64,000 nt of DNA from Streptomyces sp. NBC_00708. Its GTDB lineage: Bacteria; Actinomycetota; Actinomycetes; Streptomycetales; Streptomycetaceae. The position numbers and the translations under genes are program-made. The notes below the pieces were generated by a model, which was not told where the DNA came from, ran no database searches, and saw nothing but the letters and a program-made list of their open reading frames with translations. Shown piece by piece: positions 25,642 to 33,971 of this stretch; position 1 is the first letter of the stretch; each line of letters starts with the position of its first letter. The DNA lies in assembly GCA_036226585.1 (NCBI GenBank), contig CP108997.1, positions 6,572,001-6,636,000 of the forward strand, given 5' to 3'.

Positions 25642-26646
25642 ATGCAGTACGTGGACTCTTGGCGGGCCGTGGCGGCGGCGACGGGCGCGGCGGACCGGGC
25701 GACGGCCGAGGACGGGGTGCGGCTCGCCTACCGGAGCGCGGGGCTCGCCGAGCCGGAGGAGTTCGTCTGGGCCGGCTCGCCCAGGGAGGCCGTGGAGGCC
25801 GTCGCGAAGCTGGAGGGCGCGGGGCGCTCCGTCCGCGACGAGGTACGCACCCGCCCCTGGGCGGAGGAACGGCGCCGGGTGTACGACGCGTTGGGCCCGG
25901 CCGGCTGGTCGGCCCTCTGGTCGGCCACCGGCGCCCAGCTCTGGGAGACCACGGCCGGCCTCGCCGAGCGGATACGGGCGGGCGTGGTCGCCGACCTCGC
26001 GGGGGAGGACGCCGGCGCGGAGTCCAGGGTGCGCCTCGCCCTGCTCGACGCGGTCCTCGGGCAGCACGACGCCGCGTGGCTCGCCGCGTTCGACGGCCGG
26101 GGCGACCGGCTCGACGGACTGGCGGCGGTGGCGCGCAACGCGGGCTGGTGGTGGCCCTACGAACGGGTCGCGGTGATCTGCGAGCGCCCCCAGGCCCTGC
26201 ACCGCGACGAGGCGGGCCGGCTGGACCGGGGCGACGGACCGGCGCTCTCGTACCCGGACGGCTTCGCGTTGTACGCCTGGCGCGGCATGCCCGTGCCCCG
26301 GGAGTTCCTGGACGAGCTGGCCGCGCTGACCCCGGAGCGCATCCGCTCCGAGGAGAACGCGGAGCTGCGCCGCGTGATGCTGGAGTACTACGGCTACGAC
26401 CGCTACCTCACCGAGTCGGGCGCCGAACCGGTCCACCGCGACGAGACGGGCATCCTCTGGCGGATCGCCCTCGCCGGGGACGAGGACGTCGTCATGGTCG
26501 AGGTGGTCAACTCGACGCCGGAACCGGACGGCACCCACCGCACGTACTGGCTGCGGGTCCCGCCCACGACCAGGACGGCCAGGGAGGGTGTCGCCTGGAC
26601 CTTCGGCCTCCACAGCGACGTCTACGAACCGCTTCAGCAGACCTGA
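25642..26646 (+). CDS. DUF6745 domain protein
   Basis: A 334-residue protein recognised from its C-terminal half: YERVAVICERPQALHRDEAG (about residues 173-192), GPALSYPDGFALYAWRG, a LRRVMLEYYGYDRYL segment, and the ending MVEVVNSTPEPDG...TYWLRVPP...AREGVAWTFG near residue 288 onward. DUF6745 proteins are often found with leucine-rich-repeat proteins; their function is unknown to me. There is no signal peptide or membrane segment. It follows the small His-rich protein gene and is convergent with a TetR gene. Confidence 0.75.
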   Translation: MQYVDSWRAVAAATGAADRATAEDGVRLAYRSAGLAEPEEFVWAGSPREAVEAVAKLEGAGRSVRDEVRTRPWAEERRRVYDALGPAGWSALWSATGAQLWETTAGLAERIRAGVVADLAGEDAGAESRVRLALLDAVLGQHDAAWLAAFDGRGDRLDGLAAVARNAGWWWPYERVAVICERPQALHRDEAGRLDRGDGPALSYPDGFALYAWRGMPVPREFLDELAALTPERIRSEENAELRRVMLEYYGYDRYLTESGAEPVHRDETGILWRIALAGDEDVVMVEVVNSTPEPDGTHRTYWLRVPPTTRTAREGVAWTFGLHSDVYEPLQQT

Positions 26647-26703
26647 CCGGGGAAGAGGGCCGAACGGAAGGAGAAGAGAGGGGAAGGGGAGAGCGGACCG
26701 CCG

Positions 26704-27315
26704 TCAGGCCGTCAGGGTCTCGTGGTCGATGCCCAGTTCGCGGGCGAGCGCCTGCTCGGTCCACTCCAGCATGGTGGCCCGGGACAGCGGGCCGTTGTAC
26801 GAGGTCATCTGCACGGCCAGCCCGTCCAGCAGGGCGGTCAGCCGCCAGGCCACGGACATCGGGTCGTCGCAGTGGAACTCACCCGCCGCCGCGCCCTCCT
26901 CGATGACCTCGGCCAGCTCGGCCTTCCACTGCTGGTCGAGATCGCCGGCCACATTGCGCAGCGCCGGGTCGCGGAGGGAGGACGCCCAGCCCTCGATCCA
27001 CAGCCGCCAGCCCTTGGCCTGGCCGGTCGGCGCGTACCAGCGGACGGCCGCGCGCAGCCTGCGTACCGCCGTGGTGCGGCGGCCCAACAGCTTGCGGAGA
27101 TGGGCGAGATCGATCTCGGCGGCGTGCGCGAAGGCGGCCGCGACGAGCTTCTCCTTCGTGGAGAAGTGATAGAGCACGAGCGCGTTGCTCACGCCGAGCA
27201 CGGATGCCACATCGGCGATCCGTACGGCGGCGACACCGCGCACCTCGATCTGTTCGACGGCGGCGCGCAGCAACTCCTCGCGCCGCTCCGCCACACCCAA
27301 CCGCACTCTTGCCAC
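26704..27315 (-). CDS. TetR/AcrR family transcriptional regulator
   Basis: A 203-residue repressor-type protein. The helix-turn-helix is at about residues 15-62 (VRIADVASVLGVSNALVLYHFSTKEKL), followed by an all-helical ligand domain of the BetI-like type with WRLWIEGWASSLRDP. It lies downstream of, and in the same direction as, the amino-acid dehydrogenase gene, whose promoter carries a TetR-like inverted repeat at 28713-28732. Control of that gene is therefore likely; the effector is unknown. Confidence 0.88.
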   Translation of the reverse strand: MARVRLGVAERREELLRAAVEQIEVRGVAAVRIADVASVLGVSNALVLYHFSTKEKLVAAAFAHAAEIDLAHLRKLLGRRTTAVRRLRAAVRWYAPTGQAKGWRLWIEGWASSLRDPALRNVAGDLDQQWKAELAEVIEEGAAAGEFHCDDPMSVAWRLTALLDGLAVQMTSYNGPLSRATMLEWTEQALARELGIDHETLTA

Positions 27316-27382
27316 GCCGTCACCCTAACCAATGCGCACCCGGGGGCGGTCGGGCGGACCGGCTGCGGACAGGCGATACCGG

Positions 27383-27468
27383 TCAGCGGTACCGGCCGAA
27401 GCGTTCGGCCGTCACCGGCAGCCGGTCAGCGATACCAGCCGAAGCGCTCCGCCATCACCGGCAGCCGG
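27383..27468. repeat. 43-bp imperfect tandem repeat covering the 3' end of the dehydrogenase gene
   Basis: Two adjacent 43-bp units (27383-27425 and 27426-27468) match at 38 of 43 positions. The right unit encodes the last residues and stop of the dehydrogenase (RLPVMAERFGWYR). The left unit, beyond the stop, would encode a second copy reading RLPVTAERFGRYR followed by a stop. A further partial unit begins at about 27371. The gene end has been tandemly duplicated. Confidence 0.85.
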
Positions 27469-28634
27469 TCGGCGGCCACGGCGTGCGCCGCCGCACGCGG
27501 AGTGGAGCCGTCCGCCGCCGCGCGGGCCAGTACCAGGCCGACCAGCTCGCGCATCGCCCGCCGGGTGTGCGCGAACGCCTCGTCCGCGTCGGCGCCGATG
27601 TCGCCGAACAGGGTCCACCACCACCAGGCGTTGGTCCCGGAGTTGACCACCACATCGGGCAGCACGGTGATCCCGCGTTCCGCGAGCAGCGCCTCGGCCT
27701 CCGGCAGCACCGGCATGTTGGCGGCCTCCACGACCCAGCGGGCCCTGATCCCGGCCTGGTTCACCGCGTCCACCGCGTAGGACACGGCGGCCGGAACGAG
27801 CACCTCCGCGTCCTGGACGAGCCAGGCGCCGGCGGGCAGCTCCCGGTCGCCGGCGCGCAGTGCGCCCCGGTCCACCGTGCCGTGCGCGTCCCGCGCGGCG
27901 AGCAGCGCTTCGACGTCGAGCCCGGCCGGGTTCGCGATCGTGCCCTTGATGTCGGCGACGGCGACCACCCGGAGCCCGGCCCGGGAAAGGAAGCGGGCGG
28001 TCGCCCCGCCCATGGTCCCGAGGCCCTGGAGCGCCACCCGCGCACCGTCGTACGCGATGCCGTCCCGGTCCAGCGCCGCGAGCGCCGCCTCGGCGACCCC
28101 GCAGCCGCCGACCAGCTCGTCCAGGCCGATGCCGTCGACCTCCAGCGCGAAGGCGTCGGCCAGCCGGCGACGGGCCGCGGCCTCGTCCTCCAGCAGCGGG
28201 TAGACGGCCTGCACCGTGGAGACGAGCCCCGCCTCCGCCGCCGCCCGGTCCACCAGGTCCTGCGAGAGACCGAGGTCCTCACCGGTCGTCCAGACGTTCT
28301 CGATGTACGGGCGCATCGCCCGCAGATAGCGCACCAGGACGCCGTAGGCCGCCGGGTCGCGCGGGTCGCAGTCGATCCCGCCCTTGGCACCGCCGAGCGG
28401 GATGTACCGGCCCCCCGGCCGGTCCGCGTCGAAGTGCAGGGCCTCCTTCATCGTCATGCCCCGCGCGAGGCCGGCGACCTCCTCCAGCGTGCACCCCGGG
28501 CGCATCCGCAGGCCGCCGCTGGACACCCCGCGCACCAGCCGGTCGACGACGAGGTGCCCCTGACGGCCGGTGTCGTGGTCGGTCCAGGTCAGCGAGATGA
28601 GCGGGGCGGGCGGGGACACCGGAGGCGTCGTCAT
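27426..28634 (-). CDS. Glu/Leu/Phe/Val-family amino acid dehydrogenase
   Basis: A 402-residue NAD(P)-dependent dehydrogenase. The dimerisation/catalytic domain shows LARGMTMKEAL and IPLGGAKGGIDCDP, containing the two conserved lysines that bind substrate and activate water. The Rossmann domain shows ALQGLGTMGGATARFL, and NMPVLPEA and VNSGTNAWWWW follow. The exact amino acid cannot be read from sequence. The ATG at 28634 has GGAGC upstream. A TetR-type inverted repeat lies in the promoter region, and the 3' end is tandemly duplicated downstream of the stop codon. Confidence 0.87.
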   Translation of the reverse strand: MTTPPVSPPAPLISLTWTDHDTGRQGHLVVDRLVRGVSSGGLRMRPGCTLEEVAGLARGMTMKEALHFDADRPGGRYIPLGGAKGGIDCDPRDPAAYGVLVRYLRAMRPYIENVWTTGEDLGLSQDLVDRAAAEAGLVSTVQAVYPLLEDEAAARRRLADAFALEVDGIGLDELVGGCGVAEAALAALDRDGIAYDGARVALQGLGTMGGATARFLSRAGLRVVAVADIKGTIANPAGLDVEALLAARDAHGTVDRGALRAGDRELPAGAWLVQDAEVLVPAAVSYAVDAVNQAGIRARWVVEAANMPVLPEAEALLAERGITVLPDVVVNSGTNAWWWWTLFGDIGADADEAFAHTRRAMRELVGLVLARAAADGSTPRAAAHAVAADRLPVMAERFGWYR

Positions 28635-28712
28635 CGGGAGTGCTCCTCGGTCACTGTCGGCGGGCGGTTTTGGGCGGGCGGCCGGTCCGGGCCATGGGAC
28701 GGCCGGACCAAG

Positions 28713-28732
28713 TACTGAACCGTCGGTCAGTA
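28713..28732. promoter_or_regulatory. TetR-type operator upstream of the dehydrogenase gene
   Basis: On the minus strand the site reads TACTGACCG-A-CGGTTCAGTA, an inverted repeat with one inserted base in the right arm. The ACTGACCG half-site is common among TetR operators. It lies about 80 nt before the dehydrogenase start; the TetR gene downstream of that gene is the natural candidate binder. Confidence 0.6.
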
Positions 28733-28881
28733 TCGGGAGGCGGGGCGCCCCTGTCAACGCGGCGTCCGCCGCCGCGCCGCCCGGTGGCCGGAACGCGCCG
28801 GTGCGCGGCGGCGGGCCGGGGAGCGCTCCGGACGACGTCCGGAATGCGGAATCCTCCGCCGGGTCCGTTCGTTGCACCGTC

Positions 28882-29322
28882 ATGACCGCATTCGATGCAC
28901 GGCAGGAAGCACTGCTCCGGCTCCTGGGCGAGAACGACGGTGGCGTCCTGGTCACCGTCAAGAAGGACGGCAGGCCCCAGCTGTCCAACGTCAACCACTT
29001 CTACTACCCGGACGAGCGCATCGTCCGGGTCTCGGTCACCGAGGGCCGCGCCAAGACGCGCAACGTGCGCCGCGATCCGCGCGTGAGCTACCACGTGACC
29101 AGCGAGGACCGCTGGGCCTGGACGGTCGCGGAGGGCACCGCCGAGCTGTCCGCGACCGCCGCCGACCCCGGGGACGACACCGTGGAGGAGCTGATCCGGC
29201 TCTACCGCGACGTGCAGGGCGAGCACCCCGACTGGGACGACTACCGCGCCGCCATGGTCCGGGACCGGCGCGTCGTCCTGCGCCTTCATGTCGAGCACGT
29301 GTACGGACAGCAACGCGGATGA
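28882..29322 (+). CDS. PPOX-class F420-dependent oxidoreductase
   Basis: A 146-residue split-beta-barrel flavin/F420 protein: GVLVTVKKDGRPQLSNVNHFYY, the strand RIVRVSVTEGRAKTRNVRRDPRVSYHV and the C-terminal RVVLRLHVEHVYG. Such proteins reduce quinone-, enone- or biliverdin-like substrates with F420H2; the substrate is unknown. The ATG at 28882 lacks a convincing ribosome binding site, so the mRNA may be leaderless or translated weakly. It is divergent from the dehydrogenase gene. Confidence 0.85.
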   Translation: MTAFDARQEALLRLLGENDGGVLVTVKKDGRPQLSNVNHFYYPDERIVRVSVTEGRAKTRNVRRDPRVSYHVTSEDRWAWTVAEGTAELSATAADPGDDTVEELIRLYRDVQGEHPDWDDYRAAMVRDRRVVLRLHVEHVYGQQRG

Positions 29323-29422
29323 GGCGGTCGGAGCCGGAACGCCATCCCCCTGGGTGTTCCCCTCTCGCACTGTCGTGCCCCTTGTCCATAATGAGACGAC
29401 ACCGACTCCTCAGGAGACTCCC

Positions 29423-30691
29423 GTGACCGGCGCCGACCACACGCTCCCGCTGCGCACCCGGCTGCGTGCGCTGCGCCCCGCTGCCTTCGGGGCCGACCCG
29501 GACGGCCCACGGATGGAGCGCATCCGCCGTTCCCCCAACTTCGCCGACGGTGTCTTCCAGAACCCGGTGGGCGCACGGATCAGGCCCTCGGGTTCGGCCC
29601 TGGAGTTCGCGCGGGTCTACTTCCGCAAGGAGGAGCGGGTGCTCAGGGCGCCCGCGGCCCCCATCCCGGTGCACGCCACGACCGTGGCCGACCTCGCCCG
29701 GCCGCCGGCCTCCGGGCTCCGGATCACCTGGATGGGGCACTCCAGCGTCCTCGCCGAGATCGACGGGCGGCGCGTGCTGTTCGACCCGGTCTGGGGAGAG
29801 CGCTGTTCCCCGTTCGCGTTCGCCGGGCCCAGGCGGCTGCACCCGGCGCCCGTGCCGCTGGGCGCCCTGGGCCCGGTCGACGTCGTGGTCATCTCGCACG
29901 ACCACTACGACCACCTCGACCTCCCGACGATCCGCGCCCTGGCCCGTACGGACACGGTTTTCGCGGTCCCGCTCGGCGTCGGCGCGCATCTGGAGCGCTG
30001 GGGCGTCGCGCCCTCCCGGATCCGCGAGCTCGACTGGAACGAGACCGCGACCGTCGCCGGGATCAGCCTCACCGCCACCCCCGCCCGCCACTTCTGCGGA
30101 CGCGGACTGCGCAACCAGCAGCACACCCTCTGGGCGTCCTGGGCGGTCGCCGGACCCGAGCACCGGATCTACCACAGCGGCGACACCGGATACTTCTCCG
30201 GCTTCCGGACCATCGGTGCCGAACACGGGCCGTTCGACGCCACCATGATCCAGATCGGGGCGTACAGCCAGTTCTGGTCCAAGGACCGCACGGACAGCCT
30301 GCCGGAGCCGGGTGCCTGGCCGGACATCCACATGAGCCCCGACGAGGGTGTGCGTGCCCACCTCGACCTCCAGGGCGACGACCCCACGGCGGGAGTCATG
30401 CTGCCGATCCACTGGGGGACGTTCAATCTGGCGCTGCACCCCTGGGCCGAGCCCGCCGAATGGTCGATGCGCGCCACCGCGTCCGTGGGCGTGACCATGG
30501 TCTCCCCCCTTCCCGGCCAGCCGCTCGAACCCGCCGATCCGCCGTCCGTCGAGCCCTGGTGGCGTGCGGTGGCCGAGGAACCGGCACCCGGCTGGGGCAA
30601 CTGGCCCCCGGTCCACGTACCGCTCACCGGAGCGACGGACCCCGCCACGGCCGGCCTGGACCGGGACCGCGACCGGGCACCCCAGGCCTGA
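29423..30691 (+). CDS. Metallo-beta-lactamase-fold hydrolase (NAPE-PLD/UlaG-like)
   Basis: A 422-residue MBL-fold protein with the metal motif SHDHYDHLD (H159, H161, D163, H164), TPARHFCGRG, a YHSGDTGYF segment carrying the bridging Asp, and a final metal His in LPIHWGTFNLALHPW. The closest type is the N-acyl-phosphatidylethanolamine phospholipase D/UlaG-like branch (WMGHSSVLAEIDG start). Substrate unknown. The GTG at 29423 has CAGGAG six bases upstream; the frame continues further upstream without one. Confidence 0.85.
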   Translation: MTGADHTLPLRTRLRALRPAAFGADPDGPRMERIRRSPNFADGVFQNPVGARIRPSGSALEFARVYFRKEERVLRAPAAPIPVHATTVADLARPPASGLRITWMGHSSVLAEIDGRRVLFDPVWGERCSPFAFAGPRRLHPAPVPLGALGPVDVVVISHDHYDHLDLPTIRALARTDTVFAVPLGVGAHLERWGVAPSRIRELDWNETATVAGISLTATPARHFCGRGLRNQQHTLWASWAVAGPEHRIYHSGDTGYFSGFRTIGAEHGPFDATMIQIGAYSQFWSKDRTDSLPEPGAWPDIHMSPDEGVRAHLDLQGDDPTAGVMLPIHWGTFNLALHPWAEPAEWSMRATASVGVTMVSPLPGQPLEPADPPSVEPWWRAVAEEPAPGWGNWPPVHVPLTGATDPATAGLDRDRDRAPQA

Positions 30692-30793
30692 CACCCGGGC
30701 GTACGCCCCGGACGGGGCGGGCGGAGCGTACGCCGGGCAGGGACGCGCGCACATCCCGCCGACGAGCCGGTCACGTTCTCAGGGGGAGCGGCG

Positions 30794-31789
30794 ATGCTGC
30801 GGGTGCACTTCACCTCCGACGACCTCGCGCGCGTCCGGGTGGCACCCGGGCCGGACTTCCTCTGGGAGATCAGCAACAGCATTCAGACACTGCAACGCCG
30901 GGACGGCGAGCGGGAGTTCGGTGCCTGGCGGCGCTGGGCGCGGCCCCGGCTCTCCGGCAGCCCGCGCCTGCTCTCCCGGCTGCTGCCCCCGCGCGGCTAC
31001 TCACCGGACTTCCTCACACCCACCACCGGTGACCGGGGCACCCTCCAGGCATCCGTCGACGTCCTGCTGAGCACCCCGCGCCGACGGCTGCGCGCCGAGC
31101 TGGAACGGCTCGCTCCGCCGGTACGCCTGCCGGGCTGGCTCGGGGAACTGGCCGGCGGCGACGCGGACGCCCTGCGCGAGCTGGGCGGAGCCCTGCGTAC
31201 GTACCAGCGGGAGGCACTGGCACCGCACTGGCGCCGGGTGCACGCCGACATCGACGCCGACCGCGCGCTCAGGATGCGCAGCCTCCTCGACGGCGGCACC
31301 GAAGGGCTGCTGGCCGGGCTCGGGCCGCAGTTCCGCTGGCGGGCGCCCGTCCTCGAAGTGGCGTACCCGGTCGACCAGGACCTGTGGCTGCGCGGACGGG
31401 GCCTCGTACTCCAGCCGTCGTTCTTCTGCTGGCCCACCCCGGCCACGCTGGCCGACGGGGAGCTGCTGCCCGTGCTGGTCCACCCCATCCACCACACCCC
31501 CGACTGGTGCCTCCCCGCCCGTGGCGTCCGCCCCGCGACCGGGTCCGGTCCCCTCGGACCGCTGCTCGGCCACACCCGCGCCGGTGTCCTGCGCGCGACC
31601 CGCACCGGCTGCTCGACCCTGGAGGCGGCGCGGCTCCTCGATGTGACCCACCCCGCCGTCAGCCAGCATCTGAACGTGCTCCGGGCGGCGGGCCTGGTGA
31701 CCACTGTCCGCCGGGCCGGACGGTCCTTCCACGTCGCGACCGCCGAAGGGCGCGCCCTGCTGGCCGCCGAGGACCCGCCCGCGGGATGA
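30794..31789 (+). CDS. ArsR-like winged-helix regulator with a long N-terminal domain
   Basis: A 331-residue protein. The C-terminal about 75 residues form a winged helix of ArsR type (GCSTLEAARLLDVTHPAVSQHLNVLRAAGLVTT...GRSFHVATAEGRALL). The N-terminal 250 residues start MLRVHFTSDDLARVRVAPGP and contain an all-alpha region; this arrangement is frequent in Streptomyces regulators of unknown ligand. No metal-binding cysteines of classic ArsR are seen. The ATG has GGGGGAG upstream. Its target may be itself or the secreted enzymes downstream. Confidence 0.85.
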   Translation: MLRVHFTSDDLARVRVAPGPDFLWEISNSIQTLQRRDGEREFGAWRRWARPRLSGSPRLLSRLLPPRGYSPDFLTPTTGDRGTLQASVDVLLSTPRRRLRAELERLAPPVRLPGWLGELAGGDADALRELGGALRTYQREALAPHWRRVHADIDADRALRMRSLLDGGTEGLLAGLGPQFRWRAPVLEVAYPVDQDLWLRGRGLVLQPSFFCWPTPATLADGELLPVLVHPIHHTPDWCLPARGVRPATGSGPLGPLLGHTRAGVLRATRTGCSTLEAARLLDVTHPAVSQHLNVLRAAGLVTTVRRAGRSFHVATAEGRALLAAEDPPAG

Positions 31790-31939
31790 CGGCACGTCAC
31801 CTGCTTTCGTAAGCCTGGGCTTTCGTTCCTTGCGGGCTCCACGGTGACGGCACCACGCTGGGGCCGGAAACACGGCCGCGCGCCCAACCGTGCGGCCGCT
31901 TCGCACCCAAGGCCCGTCCCCCCACCCTCAGGAGCCTTC

Positions 31940-32653
31940 ATGCGCAGGAGACTTGTGTCCGCCGCCGTCGCCGCGGTCGCCCTCGGAGCCCTCGTCCAGC
32001 CCGGCACCGCCTTCGCCTCGTCCACCCCGCACATCAGCTCGGCCGCCGTCACCGCCCACGGCTCATCGTCCGGAACGGCCGTCGTCAGCGGGCACAACAG
32101 GCCCGGCACCCGGCTCACGGTCGACGCCGGATCCACCGCCACCGCGCACTGGCTGGACATCGACTACCAGGTCCAGCAGACCGGTTACTGGTGCGGTCCG
32201 GCCGCCACCCGTATCGCGCTCTCCGCCCGCATCGCCCCGCCCAGCCAGTCCGACCTCGCCTGGCAGCTCGGCACCACCGTGAACGGCACCGACCACATAT
32301 CCCAGGTCACCGGGGTGCTCAACGCCAACCTCGGCGGGGGCTGGTACGAGACCAAGGAGATGCCGAACGACCCGCCGACCCAGGCCCAGCGCGACCTGCT
32401 CTGGTACGACATCGTCTTCGACATCGACCGCAACTACCCGCTGGTCACCAACATCGTGGCCCCGCCCGGCAACCAGCCGCCCGGCTACCCGTCGAACCAG
32501 ACGATCTACCACTACTTCACGGTCATCGGCTACGACGACGCCGACCGCACCGTCCTCATCGCCGACCCCGCCTCGTTCAGCGGCAACCAGATCTACTGGC
32601 TCTCCTTCGACCAGCTCGCCACCCTGATCCCGCCGAAGGGCTACTCCGCATGA
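31940..32653 (+). CDS. Secreted C39-family cysteine peptidase
   Basis: The protein is 237 aa with a signal peptide at about residues 1-27 (RRRLVSAAVAAVALGALV, cleavage near AFA). The papain-like C39 domain has the catalytic Cys85 in QQTGYWCGPAATRIAL, His191 in YHYFTVIGYDD and the Asp of IADPASF. It is a stand-alone extracellular peptidase-like protein, not fused to a transporter, so leader-peptide processing is unlikely. The ATG follows GGAGCC. Its stop overlaps the start of the esterase gene (ATGA). Confidence 0.88.
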   Translation: MRRRLVSAAVAAVALGALVQPGTAFASSTPHISSAAVTAHGSSSGTAVVSGHNRPGTRLTVDAGSTATAHWLDIDYQVQQTGYWCGPAATRIALSARIAPPSQSDLAWQLGTTVNGTDHISQVTGVLNANLGGGWYETKEMPNDPPTQAQRDLLWYDIVFDIDRNYPLVTNIVAPPGNQPPGYPSNQTIYHYFTVIGYDDADRTVLIADPASFSGNQIYWLSFDQLATLIPPKGYSA

Positions 32654-33648
32654 CCCCCCGAGCGAACGACCGCCCCAGCCGCAGGAACGTCCTCAGAGCG
32701 GCCGGCGGACTCTCCGCCGCGACGGCCCTGGGCGCCACCGGCCTCCTCGCCTCCGCCTCACCGGCCGCCGCGGCGGGCGACGGATTCGGCCTGCGCATCG
32801 TGGACCGCAACGAGAGCGACCCGCGCATGCGGTACTACCGCTTCGCGACCGACGCCATCGGCTGGAACCCGGGCGTCAACGTCCTGCTCCCCGACGGCTA
32901 CCACACCAGCGGCCGCACCTACCCGGTGCTCTACCTGTTCCACGGCGGCGGCACCGACCAGGACTTCATCACCTTCGACCGCATGGGCATCCGCGCCTGG
33001 ACGGCCGGCAAGCCCCTCATCGTCGTGATGCCCGACGGCGGACACGCGGGCTGGTACTCGAACCCGGTCAGCTCCCACACCGGCCCCCGTAACTGGGAGA
33101 CCTTCCACATCGCCCAGCTGCTCCCATGGGTCGACGCCAACTTCCGTACGTACGCCGAATACAACGGCCGCGCCGTCTCCGGGTTCTCCATGGGCGGGTT
33201 CGGCGCGCTGAAGTACGCGGCCAAGTACTACGGGCACTTCGCGTCCGTGAGCGCGCACTCCGGCCCGGCCAGTCTGCGCCGGGACGCCGGACTCGTCACG
33301 CACTGGGCGAACGTCTCGTCCGCCGCGCTCGACCTGGCCGGCGGCTCGGTCTACGGCGTTCCGCTGTGGGACGAGGCCCGCGTCAGCGCCGACAACCCCG
33401 TCCAGCGCATCGAGAGCTATCGCAACAAGCGGGTGTTCCTGGTCGCCGGCACCAGCCCCGACCCGGTCAACTGGTTCGACCAGGCCAACGAGACCCAGGT
33501 ACTCGCCGGCCAGCGCGAGTTCAGGTCCCTGCTCGGCAAGGCCGGGATCCCGCACGAGTGGCACGAGGAACCGGGCGGGCACTTCGTACGCCCCGCCCTC
33601 TTCCGGAGCGACCTCGACGGAATCATCGCCCGGCTCCGCAAGGCGTAG
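32650..33648 (+). CDS. Secreted alpha/beta-hydrolase esterase (esterase D / Ag85-like)
   Basis: A 332-residue protein with a Tat-type signal (PSRRNVLRAAGG then a hydrophobic stretch to ASPAAAA). The alpha/beta-hydrolase core shows LYLFHGGGTDQDF (oxyanion region), the nucleophile elbow GFSMGGFGA with S180, and a final catalytic His in EEPGGHFVRPALF. Relatives include feruloyl/acetyl esterases and mycolyltransferase-like enzymes. It is translationally coupled to the C39 peptidase gene, so both are made together for export, though probably by different routes (Tat versus Sec). A strong terminator follows. Confidence 0.88.
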   Translation: MTPRANDRPSRRNVLRAAGGLSAATALGATGLLASASPAAAAGDGFGLRIVDRNESDPRMRYYRFATDAIGWNPGVNVLLPDGYHTSGRTYPVLYLFHGGGTDQDFITFDRMGIRAWTAGKPLIVVMPDGGHAGWYSNPVSSHTGPRNWETFHIAQLLPWVDANFRTYAEYNGRAVSGFSMGGFGALKYAAKYYGHFASVSAHSGPASLRRDAGLVTHWANVSSAALDLAGGSVYGVPLWDEARVSADNPVQRIESYRNKRVFLVAGTSPDPVNWFDQANETQVLAGQREFRSLLGKAGIPHEWHEEPGGHFVRPALFRSDLDGIIARLRKA

Positions 33649-33663
33649 CGCCTCCGCACCACG

Positions 33664-33705
33664 GCGGACGAGCCCCCTCGACCCACGTCGAGGGGGCTCG
33701 TCCGC
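33664..33705 (+). terminator. Terminator after the C39 peptidase/esterase operon
   Basis: Perfect 19-bp stem (33664-33682 with 33687-33705) closing a CCAC loop, 16 nt after the stop codon. Confidence 0.92.
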
Positions 33706-33929
33706 GTACGGGAACCGCGGTCGCCCCGGAATCGGGTCCGTGGGAATCGGTCGCCCGTACGGGTGCTCATACCAGAGCGGGACGGATGGCGGGCAAGTTC
33801 CACAACTGCCCATCACGGCCACACTTCTCGCGACTACCGTGTGTGTCCGGTGATCAACGGTGGGCTCATATTCTCCGGGCCTGCCCGGCCGATGACCCGA
33901 GAATGCCCGACCACCGTAGGCGCCACCAC
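33706..33929. other. Non-coding region upstream of the conservon
   Basis: I see no gene, hairpin or clear repeat here. The cvn promoter presumably lies in this region, but no good -35/-10 pair could be assigned. Confidence 0.4.
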
Positions 33930-33971
33930 ATGAACGCAGATGCCTGGGGCCCCACGTACCGAGGACGCTGA
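33930..33971 (+). CDS. Possible 13-residue leader peptide coupled to cvnA
   Basis: An ATG at 33930 opens MNADAWGPTYRGR; its TGA (33969-33971) shares a base with the cvnA ATG (33971). The cvnA ribosome binding site GAGGA is inside the leader. Only a weak AGG precedes the leader start, so the frame may be accidental. Confidence 0.3.
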   Translation: MNADAWGPTYRGR

